DNA of 22,119 bases from an uncultured Clostridia bacterium (GCA_945971755.1 CAMFPJ010000006.1:1-22119), one strand, 5' to 3'. Counted from the first letter of the stretch, positions 1 to 7,721 are shown. Notes: generated by a model not told the origin, from the letters alone. Translations and numbers: made by a program.

Positions 1-2
1 CC

Positions 3-2069
3 GTTTGGCACGAAAAGTGTGCAGGAATGGAGTCTGCCTTGGACGATTTGTTCGGTTCACTTTACCCGAATAAATATTTGGAAGAAAAAATTACAAATGC
101 CATTATCTCCGAAACTGAAATCAGCGATAATGCGTCTCCCGAGCTTAAAGAAATACGCAGAAAAATGCGCCACTTTGAAAATAAGATTCGTGAAGACCTT
201 GACTCAATGATTCATTCGGGTCGTTATTCAAAATTTTTACGTGACAGCATCGTAACTCAGAGAAACGGCAGATTTGTTATCCCTGTAAAGAATGAACACA
301 GGGGAGAGGTTTCGGGTATGGTACACGATACCTCGGGCAGCGGTGCAACAGTCTTTATTGAGCCATCGGCGGTGGTTGAAGCAAACAACGAAATAAAGGT
401 GCTGCAGAGCAAAGAAAAAGACGAGATTGAGAGAATACTTTCTGAACTTTCCGTTATGACGGGTGAGTTTCAGGATACAATCAAAATCAGTTTTGATGCT
501 GCAACAATGCTTGATATTATCTTCGCAAAAGCACATTTGGCGTATAAAATGAAGGCGAGCAGACCGCTTCTTAACGCTAACGGGGAAATTGACTTAAAAA
601 AGGCAAGACACCCGTTAATCGACAGCAAAAAGGCTGTACCCGTTGACATTCGCTTGGGCACAGATTTTGACTCATTGGTTATCACCGGCGCAAATACAGG
701 CGGTAAAACCGTATCAATCAAAACCATAGGTCTTTTAACCGCAATGGCGGAGTGCGGCTTTATGCTTCCGGTGGCTGATAACAGTAAAGTCTCCGTTTTT
801 AAGCACATTTTGGCTGATATAGGTGACGAGCAGAGTATTGAGCAGTCGCTCTCAACATTTTCCGCACACATGACAAATATTGTTGATATTTTAAGTATTG
901 CAGATGACGAAAGCCTTGTTTTAATTGATGAATTGGGCGCAGGTACCGACCCGGTTGAGGGTGCGGCATTAGCCGTTGCAATTCTTGAGAATCTGCGGCA
1001 AAAAGGTGCTGAAATTGCGTCAACAACGCACTATTCAGAACTTAAAGAATACGCTCTTAAAACCGATAGAGTGGAAAACGGTTGCTGCGAATTTGATGTC
1101 GCTTCACTTAAACCTACATACAGACTTTTAATTGGTATGCCGGGCCGTTCCAATGCTCTTGCCATTGCGGGAAGACTTGGAATAGACGAAACAATTACCG
1201 ATTTTGCCAAGGCTCTTATTTCTGAAGAAAATACAAGATTTGAGGACGCAGTTGACTCCCTTGAAACAGCAAGAAAACAGTTAGATAACGAAAAGCAGGC
1301 ACTTGAAGACGAGAAAAACAAAATCTTAAAGGAAAAAGAAAAGGCTCTTAAATTGCTTGCAGAGTCGGAGACAAAAGCACAAAAAGAAATTGAACGTGCA
1401 AAAGCGGAAGCTGACCGAATTGTTGATAATGCAAGAAGAGCAGGAAATTCGCTTTTAATGGAAATTGAGCAGCTTAAAAAAGAACAAGCTAAGCAAAATA
1501 AGCTTGATGAGATTGCCAGAAAGGCAAAAAAAGCAATGCGTGACCAATTGGATAAAATGGATGAAATTGCCGAAAGTCTTGAAGAAAGTGAAGATTACGT
1601 TTTACCAAGACCTCTTAAAATCGGTGACCGAGTAAAAATTAAATCACTGGGCAGTGAGGGCGAAGTAATTTCAATCGACAAAAACAAAAATATTATCGGT
1701 ATTCAGTCAGGCTTTATGAAGTTAAAGGCGGAAATGGAGGATATTCGTCTGCTCGGTGAAAAAAAGACGCAGAAAAAAAAGAACGGCGGAGTTAGAAGTG
1801 TGGGAACATCAAAAATGAATGCTTCAGCCTCTTCTTCGGTTGATGTTAGGGGCAAAACAGTTGAGGAAGCTATGCTTGACCTTGACTCGTTTATTGACTC
1901 CGTGCTTCGTTCGGGACTTAATGAAATTACGATTATTCACGGCAAGGGAACAGGGGCGCTGAGAAAAGGCATTCACGTTTATCTTCGCAAGCACCCGAAT
2001 ATCAGAACATTCCGTGTGGGAACTTTCGGCGAGGGAGAGGAAGGAGTTACCATTGCGGAACTTAAATAA
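3..2069 (+). CDS. mutS2: MutS2 family ATPase/Smr endonuclease (5' end cut off by window)
   Basis: The reading frame is open to the left edge, so the start lies outside. About 688 residues are visible; the family is usually near 785, so roughly 100 N-terminal residues are missing. Seen in order: the core/clamp region, a Walker A motif (GANTGGKT, bases 687-710), a Walker B region LVLIDELGAGTDP, a long charged coiled coil, a KOW-like segment (PLKIGDRVKIKSLG, near 1610-1660) and a C-terminal Smr domain with HGKGTGALR. The usual LDxR Smr motif reads VDVR. In Firmicutes, MutS2 is not a classical mismatch-repair protein: it suppresses homologous recombination and, in Bacillus subtilis, acts on collided ribosomes, with the KOW and Smr domains involved. 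Nothing suggests inactivation. An internal ATG at base 27 is not the start, because conserved sequence continues upstream of it. Confidence 0.96.
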   Translation, partial: VWHEKCAGMESALDDLFGSLYPNKYLEEKITNAIISETEISDNASPELKEIRRKMRHFENKIREDLDSMIHSGRYSKFLRDSIVTQRNGRFVIPVKNEHRGEVSGMVHDTSGSGATVFIEPSAVVEANNEIKVLQSKEKDEIERILSELSVMTGEFQDTIKISFDAATMLDIIFAKAHLAYKMKASRPLLNANGEIDLKKARHPLIDSKKAVPVDIRLGTDFDSLVITGANTGGKTVSIKTIGLLTAMAECGFMLPVADNSKVSVFKHILADIGDEQSIEQSLSTFSAHMTNIVDILSIADDESLVLIDELGAGTDPVEGAALAVAILENLRQKGAEIASTTHYSELKEYALKTDRVENGCCEFDVASLKPTYRLLIGMPGRSNALAIAGRLGIDETITDFAKALISEENTRFEDAVDSLETARKQLDNEKQALEDEKNKILKEKEKALKLLAESETKAQKEIERAKAEADRIVDNARRAGNSLLMEIEQLKKEQAKQNKLDEIARKAKKAMRDQLDKMDEIAESLEESEDYVLPRPLKIGDRVKIKSLGSEGEVISIDKNKNIIGIQSGFMKLKAEMEDIRLLGEKKTQKKKNGGVRSVGTSKMNASASSSVDVRGKTVEEAMLDLDSFIDSVLRSGLNEITIIHGKGTGALRKGIHVYLRKHPNIRTFRVGTFGEGEEGVTIAELK

Positions 2070-2073
2070 ACAC

Positions 2074-2102
2074 TTGCAAAATAATGCAGGATATGTTAAC
2101 AT
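2074..2102 (+). promoter_or_regulatory. Possible sigma-A promoter for the lipoprotein gene
   Basis: TTGCAA (2074-2079) is followed after 17 bp by TAACAT (2097-2102), directly after the mutS2 stop. The -10 box is a weak match. No terminator separates mutS2 from the lipoprotein gene, so readthrough is the alternative. Confidence 0.35.
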
Positions 2103-2128
2103 TTATCTTAATAAGGGGGATAAGCATT

Positions 2129-2620
2129 ATGAATAAAAAAATCTTTGTAGTTTCTGCAATTATTTTAGCTTTAACAGTTGTTTTAACAGCTTGTAAGGGC
2201 AAAGATTACAAACCAACCGATGAAAAACCTGAAAATACGGATAAAGTAGTAGGTACGGTTCCTTATACCGACGAGCAAGGCAGTGAAATTGACATTACTG
2301 TTTATGAGGACGAGACAGGCGAAAAATATGTTACCAACATTCAGGGTGACAAAATTCCCATGACAACCGATTCTAACGGGTTCTCTGATGATATGGGTTC
2401 ACTTATTACTCAAACAACTGCACCGAGCACAACAAAGGCTCCGTCAGGCGGTAACAGCAACACAACCACTCCGCAAAACAGTTCTACAACTACAACCACC
2501 ACGACCGTTACCACCACATCATCTTCATCAACACAAGAAAATGTTACGGGCGGTCCACCTTCTATCGGTTCTGTAACTGAGCAGGATACAATTTCTTGGG
2601 ATACAATTAAAAACGGCTGA
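2129..2620 (+). CDS. Putative lipoprotein with Thr/Ser-rich C-terminal linker
   Basis: A 163-residue protein that I do not recognise. The N-terminus is a type II signal peptide: Lys at positions 3-4, a hydrophobic stretch, then a lipobox VLTAC with the lipidated Cys at position 22. The mature protein has a polar segment of about 75 residues (near residues 23-100), then a low-complexity Thr/Ser run (TTTTTTVTTTSSSS) and a short tail. This composition suggests an extracellular tethered linker rather than an enzyme. The start at 2129 is chosen over an in-frame ATG at 2084 because a strong Shine-Dalgarno (aaggggga, 2113-2120) precedes it and the signal peptide then begins correctly. The gene sits between mutS2 and the ffh operon and has no evident functional link to either. 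Confidence 0.8.
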   Translation: MNKKIFVVSAIILALTVVLTACKGKDYKPTDEKPENTDKVVGTVPYTDEQGSEIDITVYEDETGEKYVTNIQGDKIPMTTDSNGFSDDMGSLITQTTAPSTTKAPSGGNSNTTTPQNSSTTTTTTTVTTTSSSSTQENVTGGPPSIGSVTEQDTISWDTIKNG

Positions 2621-2629
2621 AAATTGTTC

Positions 2630-2658
2630 TTGACAAATTAAATATTATTTAGTATAAT
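2630..2658 (+). promoter_or_regulatory. Consensus sigma-A promoter of the ylxM-ffh operon
   Basis: TTGACA (2630-2635) and TATAAT (2653-2658) are both perfect and separated by the ideal 17 bp. The predicted transcription start, near 2665, falls inside the left arm of the hairpin at 2661-2692. Confidence 0.9.
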
Positions 2659-2660
2659 AT

Positions 2661-2698
2661 CGCTCTGTAAAGTGAAGTTCCTTTACAGAGCGATTTTT
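2661..2698 (+). terminator. Intrinsic terminator for the lipoprotein gene, overlapping the ylxM transcript start
   Basis: A perfect 12-bp inverted repeat (CGCTCTGTAAAG, 2661-2672; CTTTACAGAGCG, 2681-2692) with an 8-nt loop is followed by a T-rich run. Readthrough RNA from the lipoprotein gene carries the whole stem, while RNA started at the promoter just upstream would keep only about 8 bp of it. Confidence 0.75.
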
Positions 2699-2713
2699 TA
2701 GGGAGGTGTCAAA

Positions 2714-3097
2714 GTGGCTAACAACGTTGAAATTTCAATTCTTCTTGACCTTTACGGTGAAACACTAACCGAAAAGCAACGTCTGTATTTAGACTACTAC
2801 TATAACGATGATCTTTCACTTTCCGAAATCGCTGAAAATGAAGGAATTACCCGTCAGGGTGTGCGTGACGCAATTAAACGTGCGGAAACACTTCTTTATG
2901 ATATGGAAGAGAAACTTCAATTTTCAAAACGCCTTCAACAGGTTCAAAAACAAGCCAAATCAATAATTGAATGTGCCGAGGAAATTTCTGATTTTAACCT
3001 TTCCCACGGTCTTTCTAAAGAGATTAACGATAAAACAGCCAAAATAAAGTCATTGGCACTGTCTTTGACGGAACAGGAGGAACTTTATGGCATTTGA
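2714..3097 (+). CDS. ylxM: YlxM/UPF0122 family helix-turn-helix protein
   Basis: A 127-residue protein matching the YlxM family, which is nearly always encoded directly upstream of ffh in Firmicutes. The N-terminal half resembles a sigma-70 region 4 helix-turn-helix (LTEKQRLYLDYYYNDDLSLSEIAENEGITRQGVRDAIKRAE, residues about 18-57). The C-terminal half is helical. YlxM is thought to associate with the signal recognition particle system; in streptococci it modulates SRP components, but its exact action is not settled. The start is a GTG with a strong Shine-Dalgarno (gggaggtg, 2701-2708). The end overlaps ffh by 11 nt, indicating translational coupling. It is the first gene of the operon driven by the consensus promoter at 2630. 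Confidence 0.93.
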   Translation: MANNVEISILLDLYGETLTEKQRLYLDYYYNDDLSLSEIAENEGITRQGVRDAIKRAETLLYDMEEKLQFSKRLQQVQKQAKSIIECAEEISDFNLSHGLSKEINDKTAKIKSLALSLTEQEELYGI

Positions 3098-4436
3098 AGG
3101 TTTATCAGACCGTCTTGAATCTGCTTTCAGCCGTCTTAAAAGCAAAGGCAGTCTTAATGAAAGCGACGTCAAAGAGGCAATGCGTGAGGTTCGCCTTGCA
3201 CTTTTAGAGGCTGACGTTAACTATAAAGTAGCAAAAGAGTTTACACAGAAAGTTACCGAACGTGCAATCGGCGCACAGGTTATGGAAAGCCTTACGCCCG
3301 CACAAATGGTTATTAAAATTGTTAACGAAGAACTTACCGACCTTATGGGCGGCACACAGTCAAGGCTTGCTTATGCTTCGCATCCGCCTACGGTTGTTAT
3401 GATGTGCGGTCTTCAGGGCTCAGGTAAAACAACTCACTGTGCAAAAATCGCATTAAAACTTAAAAATGAGAACCACAGACCGCTTTTAGTAGCCTGTGAC
3501 ATTTACCGCCCGGCTGCTATTAAGCAGTTGCAGGTTGTCGGTGAGCAGGTTGGTGTTCCCGTATTCCAAATGGGACAAACAGACCCTGTCACAATCGCAA
3601 AAGAGGCAATTAAGCTCGCTAAAGACAAAGGCTATGACTATGTATTCATTGACACAGCCGGACGTTTGCATATTGACACAGAGCTTATGGACGAACTTAA
3701 AAACATTAAAAATGAAGTTCATCCTCACGAGATTTTGCTTGTAGTTGACTCAATGCTCGGTCAGGACGCTGTTACAGTTGCAGGCACATTTAATGACGAG
3801 CTTGGAATTGACGGTCTTGTTCTTACAAAGATGGATGGCGACACCCGAGGCGGTGCCGCACTTTCCGCAAGAGCTGTTACAGGCAAACCGATTAAATTTG
3901 TCGGTATGGGTGAAAAGCTTGATGAGCTTGACATTTTCCATCCTGACAGAATGGCTTCCCGTATTCTCGGTATGGGCGACGTTCTTTCACTTATTGAAAA
4001 GGCAGAGACAGCTCTTGACGAGAAAAAAGCCGCAGAGCTTGAAGAAAAGCTAAGAAAAAATAAATTTGACCTTGAAGATTTGCTTGACCAAATGGAACAA
4101 GTGAGAAAAATGGGCTCAATGAAAGACATTCTCGGAATGCTTCCGGGTGTGGGTAAAAAAATTAAGGATGTTGACGTTGATGACCGTCAGCTTGACAGAA
4201 TGAGAGCAATTATTCAGTCAATGACAGTTAAAGAACGCAGAAATCCCGACATTATCAATCCGTCACGCAAACGCCGAATTGCTGCAGGCTGCGGAATGCA
4301 AGTTGAGGATGTTAACAGACTTCTTAATCAGTACCGCCAGATGCAAAAAATGATGAAACAGCTTAATTCCAAAAACACACGCCGTATGATGAAGCGTATG
4401 GGCGGAATGGGCGGTTTTGGCGGATTCCCAATGTAA
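3087..4436 (+). CDS. ffh: Signal recognition particle protein Ffh (SRP54)
   Basis: The GTPase of the signal recognition particle: it binds signal peptides and the 4.5S/6S SRP RNA and delivers ribosome-nascent chains to FtsY at the membrane. It has 449 residues, the usual size. The N domain (about 1-90) leads into the G domain with P-loop GLQGSGKTT (108-116), DTAGR (189-193) and TKMDGD (247-252). The C-terminal M domain (about 295-449) contains the RNA-binding region with NPDIINPSRKRRIAAG and ends in the Met/Gly-rich tail typical of Ffh. The ATG start follows aggagg (around 3075-3080) and lies inside the end of ylxM. No SRP RNA gene is seen nearby. All motifs are intact. Confidence 0.98.
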   Translation: MAFEGLSDRLESAFSRLKSKGSLNESDVKEAMREVRLALLEADVNYKVAKEFTQKVTERAIGAQVMESLTPAQMVIKIVNEELTDLMGGTQSRLAYASHPPTVVMMCGLQGSGKTTHCAKIALKLKNENHRPLLVACDIYRPAAIKQLQVVGEQVGVPVFQMGQTDPVTIAKEAIKLAKDKGYDYVFIDTAGRLHIDTELMDELKNIKNEVHPHEILLVVDSMLGQDAVTVAGTFNDELGIDGLVLTKMDGDTRGGAALSARAVTGKPIKFVGMGEKLDELDIFHPDRMASRILGMGDVLSLIEKAETALDEKKAAELEEKLRKNKFDLEDLLDQMEQVRKMGSMKDILGMLPGVGKKIKDVDVDDRQLDRMRAIIQSMTVKERRNPDIINPSRKRRIAAGCGMQVEDVNRLLNQYRQMQKMMKQLNSKNTRRMMKRMGGMGGFGGFPM

Positions 4437-4488
4437 TTCAAACACTTTAGTGTTAAATTAAATTTTATATATTTTGGAGGAAACTAAA

Positions 4489-4734
4489 ATGGCAGTAAAA
4501 ATCAGACTTCGCAGAATGGGCGCAAAGAAAGCTCCTTATTACCGTGTTGTTGTAGCAGATTCTCGTTATCCGAGAGACGGTAGATTCATTGAGGAAATCG
4601 GTTCTTATGACCCAATGAAGAATCCCGCTGAAATTAAGATTGACGCTGAAAAAGCTGCAAAGTGGATTAAGAACGGCGCACAGCCCACTGACACAGTTAA
4701 AGTCATTCTTAAAAAGAGCGGCGTAATTAAATAA
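4489..4734 (+). CDS. rpsP: 30S ribosomal protein S16
   Basis: An 81-residue protein beginning MAVKIRLRRMGAKKAPYYRV, diagnostic for bacterial S16, a small-subunit assembly protein that binds 16S rRNA. The ATG at 4489 is chosen over an in-frame TTG at 4474 because the Shine-Dalgarno tggagg (4475-4480) lies between them and S16 proteins start with this Met. It sits 52 bp after ffh, with a small palindrome AACACTTTAGTGTT (4441-4454) in the gap that is too weak to call a terminator. It continues into khpA, the usual Firmicute order. Confidence 0.98.
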   Translation: MAVKIRLRRMGAKKAPYYRVVVADSRYPRDGRFIEEIGSYDPMKNPAEIKIDAEKAAKWIKNGAQPTDTVKVILKKSGVIK

Positions 4735-4748
4735 GAGGTGCCAAAGCT

Positions 4749-4982
4749 ATGCAGGAACTTCTTATAACTATCGTACAGGGTCTTGTTGAACACCCCGATG
4801 CTGTTACAGTCTCTGTTTCGGAACCTGATGACCGCGGCGTTACCGTTTATCATCTTCACGTTGCTGAAGACGATATGGGCAGAGTTATCGGTAAGCAGGG
4901 CAGAATTGCAAAGGCTATCAGAACCATCGTAAAAGCCGGAGCCACTCGCAGCGGTGAAAAAGTTCAGGTGGATATTGACTGA
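4749..4982 (+). CDS. khpA: KH-domain RNA-binding protein KhpA (YlqC family)
   Basis: A 77-residue single KH-domain protein. The RNA-binding GxxG loop is visible as GKQG within GRVIGKQGRIAKAIR (about residues 44-58). KhpA forms a dimer or a complex with KhpB (Jag/EloR) and binds many RNAs; in streptococci and other Firmicutes the pair influences cell elongation and division. A gaggtg Shine-Dalgarno lies close after the rpsP stop. Position between rpsP and rimM is the conserved one. A hairpin terminator follows directly (4992-5015). Confidence 0.95.
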   Translation: MQELLITIVQGLVEHPDAVTVSVSEPDDRGVTVYHLHVAEDDMGRVIGKQGRIAKAIRTIVKAGATRSGEKVQVDID

Positions 4983-4991
4983 TACAAATTT

Positions 4992-5015
4992 GGCAGGGCT
5001 TGTTCCTGCCTTTTT
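4992..5015 (+). terminator. Intrinsic terminator (or attenuator) inside the rpsP-trmD operon
   Basis: GGCAGG (4992-4997) and CCTGCC (5005-5010) form a GC-rich 6-bp stem with a 7-nt loop, followed by TTTTT. It lies 10 bp after khpA and 18 bp before the rimM start. Confidence 0.7.
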
Positions 5016-5032
5016 GTAATTTGGTATTTGTT

Positions 5033-5548
5033 ATGATTAAAGAATATCTTGAATTGGGACAAATTGTTTCAACTCACGGGGTAAGGGGCGAAATGCGCTT
5101 TGACCCGTGGTGTGACAGTCCCTCATTTGTAAAAAAATTCAAAACCCTTTATTTTGACGCTTCGGGTGAAAAGCCTGTTAAGGTCTTGTCTGCACGACCG
5201 CACGGCAACGTGGTGATTTTAATGCTTGAGGGAATTACTACCGTTGATGAGGCAAGGGCTTTGCGCGGCACGGTGCTTTATATGAAACGAAGTGACGCAC
5301 ATTTGCCTAAAGATACCTGGTTTATAAGTGAACTTATTGGTTGTAAGGTAGTTGATTCCGATACCGAAAAAGTGTATGGCGAAATAACCGATGTTACGGA
5401 AACAGGTGCCAATGACGTTTACCACGTTAAAACAAATACAGGAGTTGCCTTAATGCCCGCTGTTAAAGAGTTTATTATCAGCACAGATGTTGAAGAGGGT
5501 ATAGTTAAAGTCAGACCGATTAAAGGAATTTTTAACGATGAAGATTAA
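5033..5548 (+). CDS. rimM: 16S rRNA processing/ribosome maturation factor RimM
   Basis: A 171-residue protein with the RimM N-terminal domain (YLELGQIVSTHGVRGEMRF, about residues 4-22, then the rest of the beta-barrel) and a C-terminal PRC-barrel domain (from about residue 93, LIGCKVVDSDTEKVYGEI). RimM binds ribosomal protein S19 and helps 30S head maturation. The ATG at 5033 is the start that fits the family (MIKEYLELGQ). No good Shine-Dalgarno precedes it, and a hairpin terminator lies just upstream, so expression may be lower or coupled differently from the flanking genes. The 3' end overlaps trmD by 11 nt. Confidence 0.96.
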   Translation: MIKEYLELGQIVSTHGVRGEMRFDPWCDSPSFVKKFKTLYFDASGEKPVKVLSARPHGNVVILMLEGITTVDEARALRGTVLYMKRSDAHLPKDTWFISELIGCKVVDSDTEKVYGEITDVTETGANDVYHVKTNTGVALMPAVKEFIISTDVEEGIVKVRPIKGIFNDED

Positions 5549-6281
5549 CATAATGACACTTTTTCCCGAAATGTGCGAGTCGGTTTTGTCTGAAAGCATA
5601 ATCGGCAGAGCAAGGGAAAAGGGCTTTATTGAAATAAATTGCATAAATATCCGTGACTATTCTACCGATAAGCACAATAGGGTAGATGATTCTCCTTACG
5701 GCGGCGGAATGGGAATGCTTATGCAAACTCAGCCAATCTCAGATTGCTACGATGCAATTTGCGAGAAATCAGGCAAAAAGTCGCATCTCATTTACCTTTC
5801 GCCCTGCGGCGAGGTTCTAACACAAAAAAAGGTTAAAGAATTGGCGTTGCTTGATGAAATTACGCTTCTTTGCGGTCATTATGAGGGCATTGACCAAAGA
5901 GTTATTGACTCAATCGTTGACGAACAGATTTCTGTGGGAGATTATGTTTTAACAGGTGGAGAAATACCTGCTTTGATAGTTGCTGATTCGGTTGCCCGTA
6001 TGATTCCGGGCGTACTTCCCAATGATGAGGCAAAGGAACTTGAGAGCCATTATGACGGACTTTTGGAGTATCCGCAATATACAAGACCTTATGAGTGGAA
6101 AGGTGAAAAGGTGCCTGATGTGCTTCTTTCGGGCCACCATGAAAACATAGGAAAATGGCGTCGGGAGCAGTCACTTTTAATGACGGCAAAGTTAAGACCT
6201 GATATGTTAAAGAAAGCCGAACTTTCAAAAGAGGACAGAAAATTTCTTACCGATAACGGTTTTGAAAACTTAATTAAGTAA
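5538..6281 (+). CDS. trmD: tRNA (guanine-37-N1)-methyltransferase TrmD
   Basis: A 247-residue SPOUT-class methyltransferase that makes m1G37 next to the anticodon using S-adenosylmethionine, preventing +1 frameshifting. Seen: N-terminal MKINIMTLFPEM, the DDSPYGGGMGMLMQ loop, the trefoil-knot SAM site with LLCGHYEGIDQRV and SVGDYVLTGGEIPALIVADS (about residues 134-154), and the C-terminal LLEYPQYTRP and LSGHHENIGKWRREQSL segments. Length and motifs are normal. The start lies inside rimM. A strong terminator follows directly, closing the operon. Confidence 0.98.
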   Translation: MKINIMTLFPEMCESVLSESIIGRAREKGFIEINCINIRDYSTDKHNRVDDSPYGGGMGMLMQTQPISDCYDAICEKSGKKSHLIYLSPCGEVLTQKKVKELALLDEITLLCGHYEGIDQRVIDSIVDEQISVGDYVLTGGEIPALIVADSVARMIPGVLPNDEAKELESHYDGLLEYPQYTRPYEWKGEKVPDVLLSGHHENIGKWRREQSLLMTAKLRPDMLKKAELSKEDRKFLTDNGFENLIK

Positions 6282-6308
6282 AGCGGTAATTTTTATTACC
6301 GCTTTTTT
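6281..6308 (+). terminator. Intrinsic terminator after trmD
   Basis: AGCGGTAAT (6282-6290) pairs with ATTACCGCT (6295-6303) around a TTTT loop, followed by a run of T to 6308. It begins at the trmD stop codon and ends the ylxM-trmD operon. Confidence 0.92.
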
Positions 6309-6333
6309 CATATACTCCTTTGGGGGTGTAGTA

Positions 6334-7182
6334 GTGAAAGTTATAACCGCTCACTTAAATATAAAAATAATTGTAATTTCAGCAGTGCTTCTTATTATGT
6401 TTGCCGCCTGTATTCCAACACTTGTAAATTACAAATTAAAGCAAAAAACCGATGTTTCGGAAACTCCGGCAAATATAAAAACTGAAACAACGTTTGAGGA
6501 AACAACGGAAAAAACAATGAAAGATAAAAACGGAAATGAGTATATACCGAGTAGTAATATTACCGTTTATTTAACCTTTGATGACGGACCCTCAAAGAAC
6601 ACTAACGAAATATTAAACATTCTTGATACATACGGAATAGGCGCAACATTTTTCGTTATAAACGGTAAATATAATTCTTATATGAAAGATATTGTGAACA
6701 GGGGAAGTGCAATAGCCCTTCATTCTTATTCACATAAATATCCCGAGATTTATTCGTCGCCCCAAGCTTTTATTGACGATATTTGTAAAATTCACGATTT
6801 AGTTTTAGAGGAAACGGGAGTAGATACAAAAATTATCCGTTTTCCGGGCGGCAGCAGTAACACGATAAGCAGTAAATATTGCAAAAATATAATGAAAGAT
6901 TTAGTTGAAGAAACTGAAAAAATGGGGTATATATATTTTGATTGGAACTGTGAAAACGGTGATGCAGACGGAAAAGAAACGTCAGTGGAATACCAGGTCA
7001 AAAGGGCTACAAAATATAATAAAAATGATGAAAATATAGTGATTTTAATGCACGATATCGACATTTGCGGAGTAAATACAAAGGCGCTGAAGGAAATTAT
7101 TGAATTTTACCAAGGCGAAGGTGCAAATTTCAGCGTAATAACAGAGAATTCGCCTCAGATACACCATAAAGTTAACAATTAA
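6334..7182 (+). CDS. Membrane-anchored polysaccharide deacetylase (NodB family, CE4)
   Basis: A 282-residue protein with an N-terminal hydrophobic anchor (about residues 10-30; a Cys at 26 in FAAC could be a weak lipobox), a polar linker, and a NodB domain from about residue 76. All five CE4 motifs are visible: TFDDGP (81-86), HSYSH (130-134, metal-binding His), RFPGG (169-173), DWN (203-205) and LMHD (238-241). The family removes acetyl groups from peptidoglycan or other N-acetylglucosamine polymers outside the cell, often giving lysozyme resistance. The exact substrate cannot be told here. The GTG start follows a tgggggtg Shine-Dalgarno (6321-6328). It appears to be a single-gene unit, since trmD ends in a terminator and HPr has its own promoter. 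It is visibly richer in ATA and AAA codons than its neighbours, consistent with a different history. Confidence 0.93.
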   Translation: MKVITAHLNIKIIVISAVLLIMFAACIPTLVNYKLKQKTDVSETPANIKTETTFEETTEKTMKDKNGNEYIPSSNITVYLTFDDGPSKNTNEILNILDTYGIGATFFVINGKYNSYMKDIVNRGSAIALHSYSHKYPEIYSSPQAFIDDICKIHDLVLEETGVDTKIIRFPGGSSNTISSKYCKNIMKDLVEETEKMGYIYFDWNCENGDADGKETSVEYQVKRATKYNKNDENIVILMHDIDICGVNTKALKEIIEFYQGEGANFSVITENSPQIHHKVNN

Positions 7183-7272
7183 ATGTTAAAAATTCATAAA
7201 ATTTCTAAACTTACATTGTCAAAATCAACAAAGATAAAAGATAAATTTTTGCCGTTTTTGGTTTTCTAACCG

Positions 7273-7299
7273 AAATAATTATTTGAGCGTCGAATTTCG
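7273..7299. promoter_or_regulatory. Palindrome and inverted repeat just upstream of the HPr promoter
   Basis: A perfect 12-bp palindrome AAATAATTATTT (7273-7284) overlaps a wider inverted repeat, CGAAAT (7271-7276) with ATTTCG (7294-7299), which ends against the -35 box. It could be an operator or an UP-like AT-rich element. The rest of the 209-bp gap after the deacetylase gene shows only AT-rich sequence with no convincing terminator. Confidence 0.3.
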
Positions 7300-7327
7300 T
7301 TGACGGACAAAACTTTTGTGTTATAAT
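7300..7327 (+). promoter_or_regulatory. Sigma-A promoter of the HPr gene, extended -10
   Basis: TTGACG (7300-7305), 16-bp spacer, TATAAT (7322-7327), with TGT immediately before the -10 box giving the extended TGn motif. The HPr start codon is 65 bp further on. Confidence 0.85.
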
Positions 7328-7391
7328 ATGAAAGTAACAAGGTAACAGTTTTAAGTTTATTTATATTATCATTATTTGGGAGAATGCTATT

Positions 7392-7655
7392 ATGTACACA
7401 AAAGATGTTGAAGTAAAAAATCAGGTAGGTCTTCATGCCCGTCCCGCTACTTTCTTTATTCAGAAAGCTAACGAATTCAAGTCATCAATTTGGGTTGAAA
7501 AAGAAGACAGAAGAGTAAATGCAAAAAGCCTTCTCGGTGTTTTGTCTCTTGGCATTATGGTCAATACAACAATTCGTATTCACGCAAGTGGTTCTGACGA
7601 AGAACAGGCTGTTGAAGAACTCGTAAAACTTGTTGAGTCCGGCTTCGCTGAGTAA
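7392..7655 (+). CDS. ptsH: HPr family phosphocarrier protein
   Basis: An 87-residue HPr. The active-site His15 lies in GLHARPA (13-19), and the regulatory Ser46 lies in NAKSLLG (43-49), the position phosphorylated by HPr kinase in Firmicutes. His15 is phosphorylated by enzyme I in the phosphotransferase system; Ser46-P HPr is the CcpA corepressor for catabolite repression. The presence of His15 argues against Crh, which lacks it. It is a single-gene unit with its own extended -10 promoter, a gggag Shine-Dalgarno (7378-7382) and a terminator. No other PTS gene lies nearby, so whether it is the main PTS HPr or a second regulatory copy cannot be decided from the window. Confidence 0.94.
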   Translation: MYTKDVEVKNQVGLHARPATFFIQKANEFKSSIWVEKEDRRVNAKSLLGVLSLGIMVNTTIRIHASGSDEEQAVEELVKLVESGFAE

Positions 7656-7667
7656 TTTTGATTCTCC

Positions 7668-7702
7668 GGCACATCGCGTCTTGCGGTGTGCCTTGTTTTT
7701 TT
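7668..7702 (+). terminator. Intrinsic terminator between HPr and uvrC
   Basis: GGCACATCGC (7668-7677) pairs with GCGGTGTGCC (7683-7692), with one wobble pair and a 5-nt loop, followed by TTGTTTTTTT. The uvrC Shine-Dalgarno follows about 5 bp later. Confidence 0.9.
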
Positions 7703-7721
7703 ATGTAAGGAGGTGGCACGG

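Noticed and set aside
470..871. Minus-strand open frame of 133 codons inside mutS2
   Set aside because: It lies opposite conserved MutS2 coding sequence including the Walker A site, has no Shine-Dalgarno and shows no recognisable domain; it is a shadow frame.
2470..2550. Tandem repeat or microsatellite in the lipoprotein gene
   Set aside because: The ACA/ACC-rich stretch follows from the Thr/Ser-rich linker with mixed codons; no exact repeat unit recurs.
2621..2713. SRP RNA (4.5S/6S) gene next to ffh
   Set aside because: The hairpin here is only 32 nt with no GGAA tetraloop or helix 8 features; it is a terminator-type element.
4441..4454. Terminator between ffh and rpsP
   Set aside because: AACACTTTAGTGTT forms only a weak A/T-rich 5-6 bp stem without a T run.
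7392..7655. Crh (catabolite repression HPr-like) rather than HPr
   Set aside because: His15 is present in GLHARPA, whereas Crh has a different residue there.
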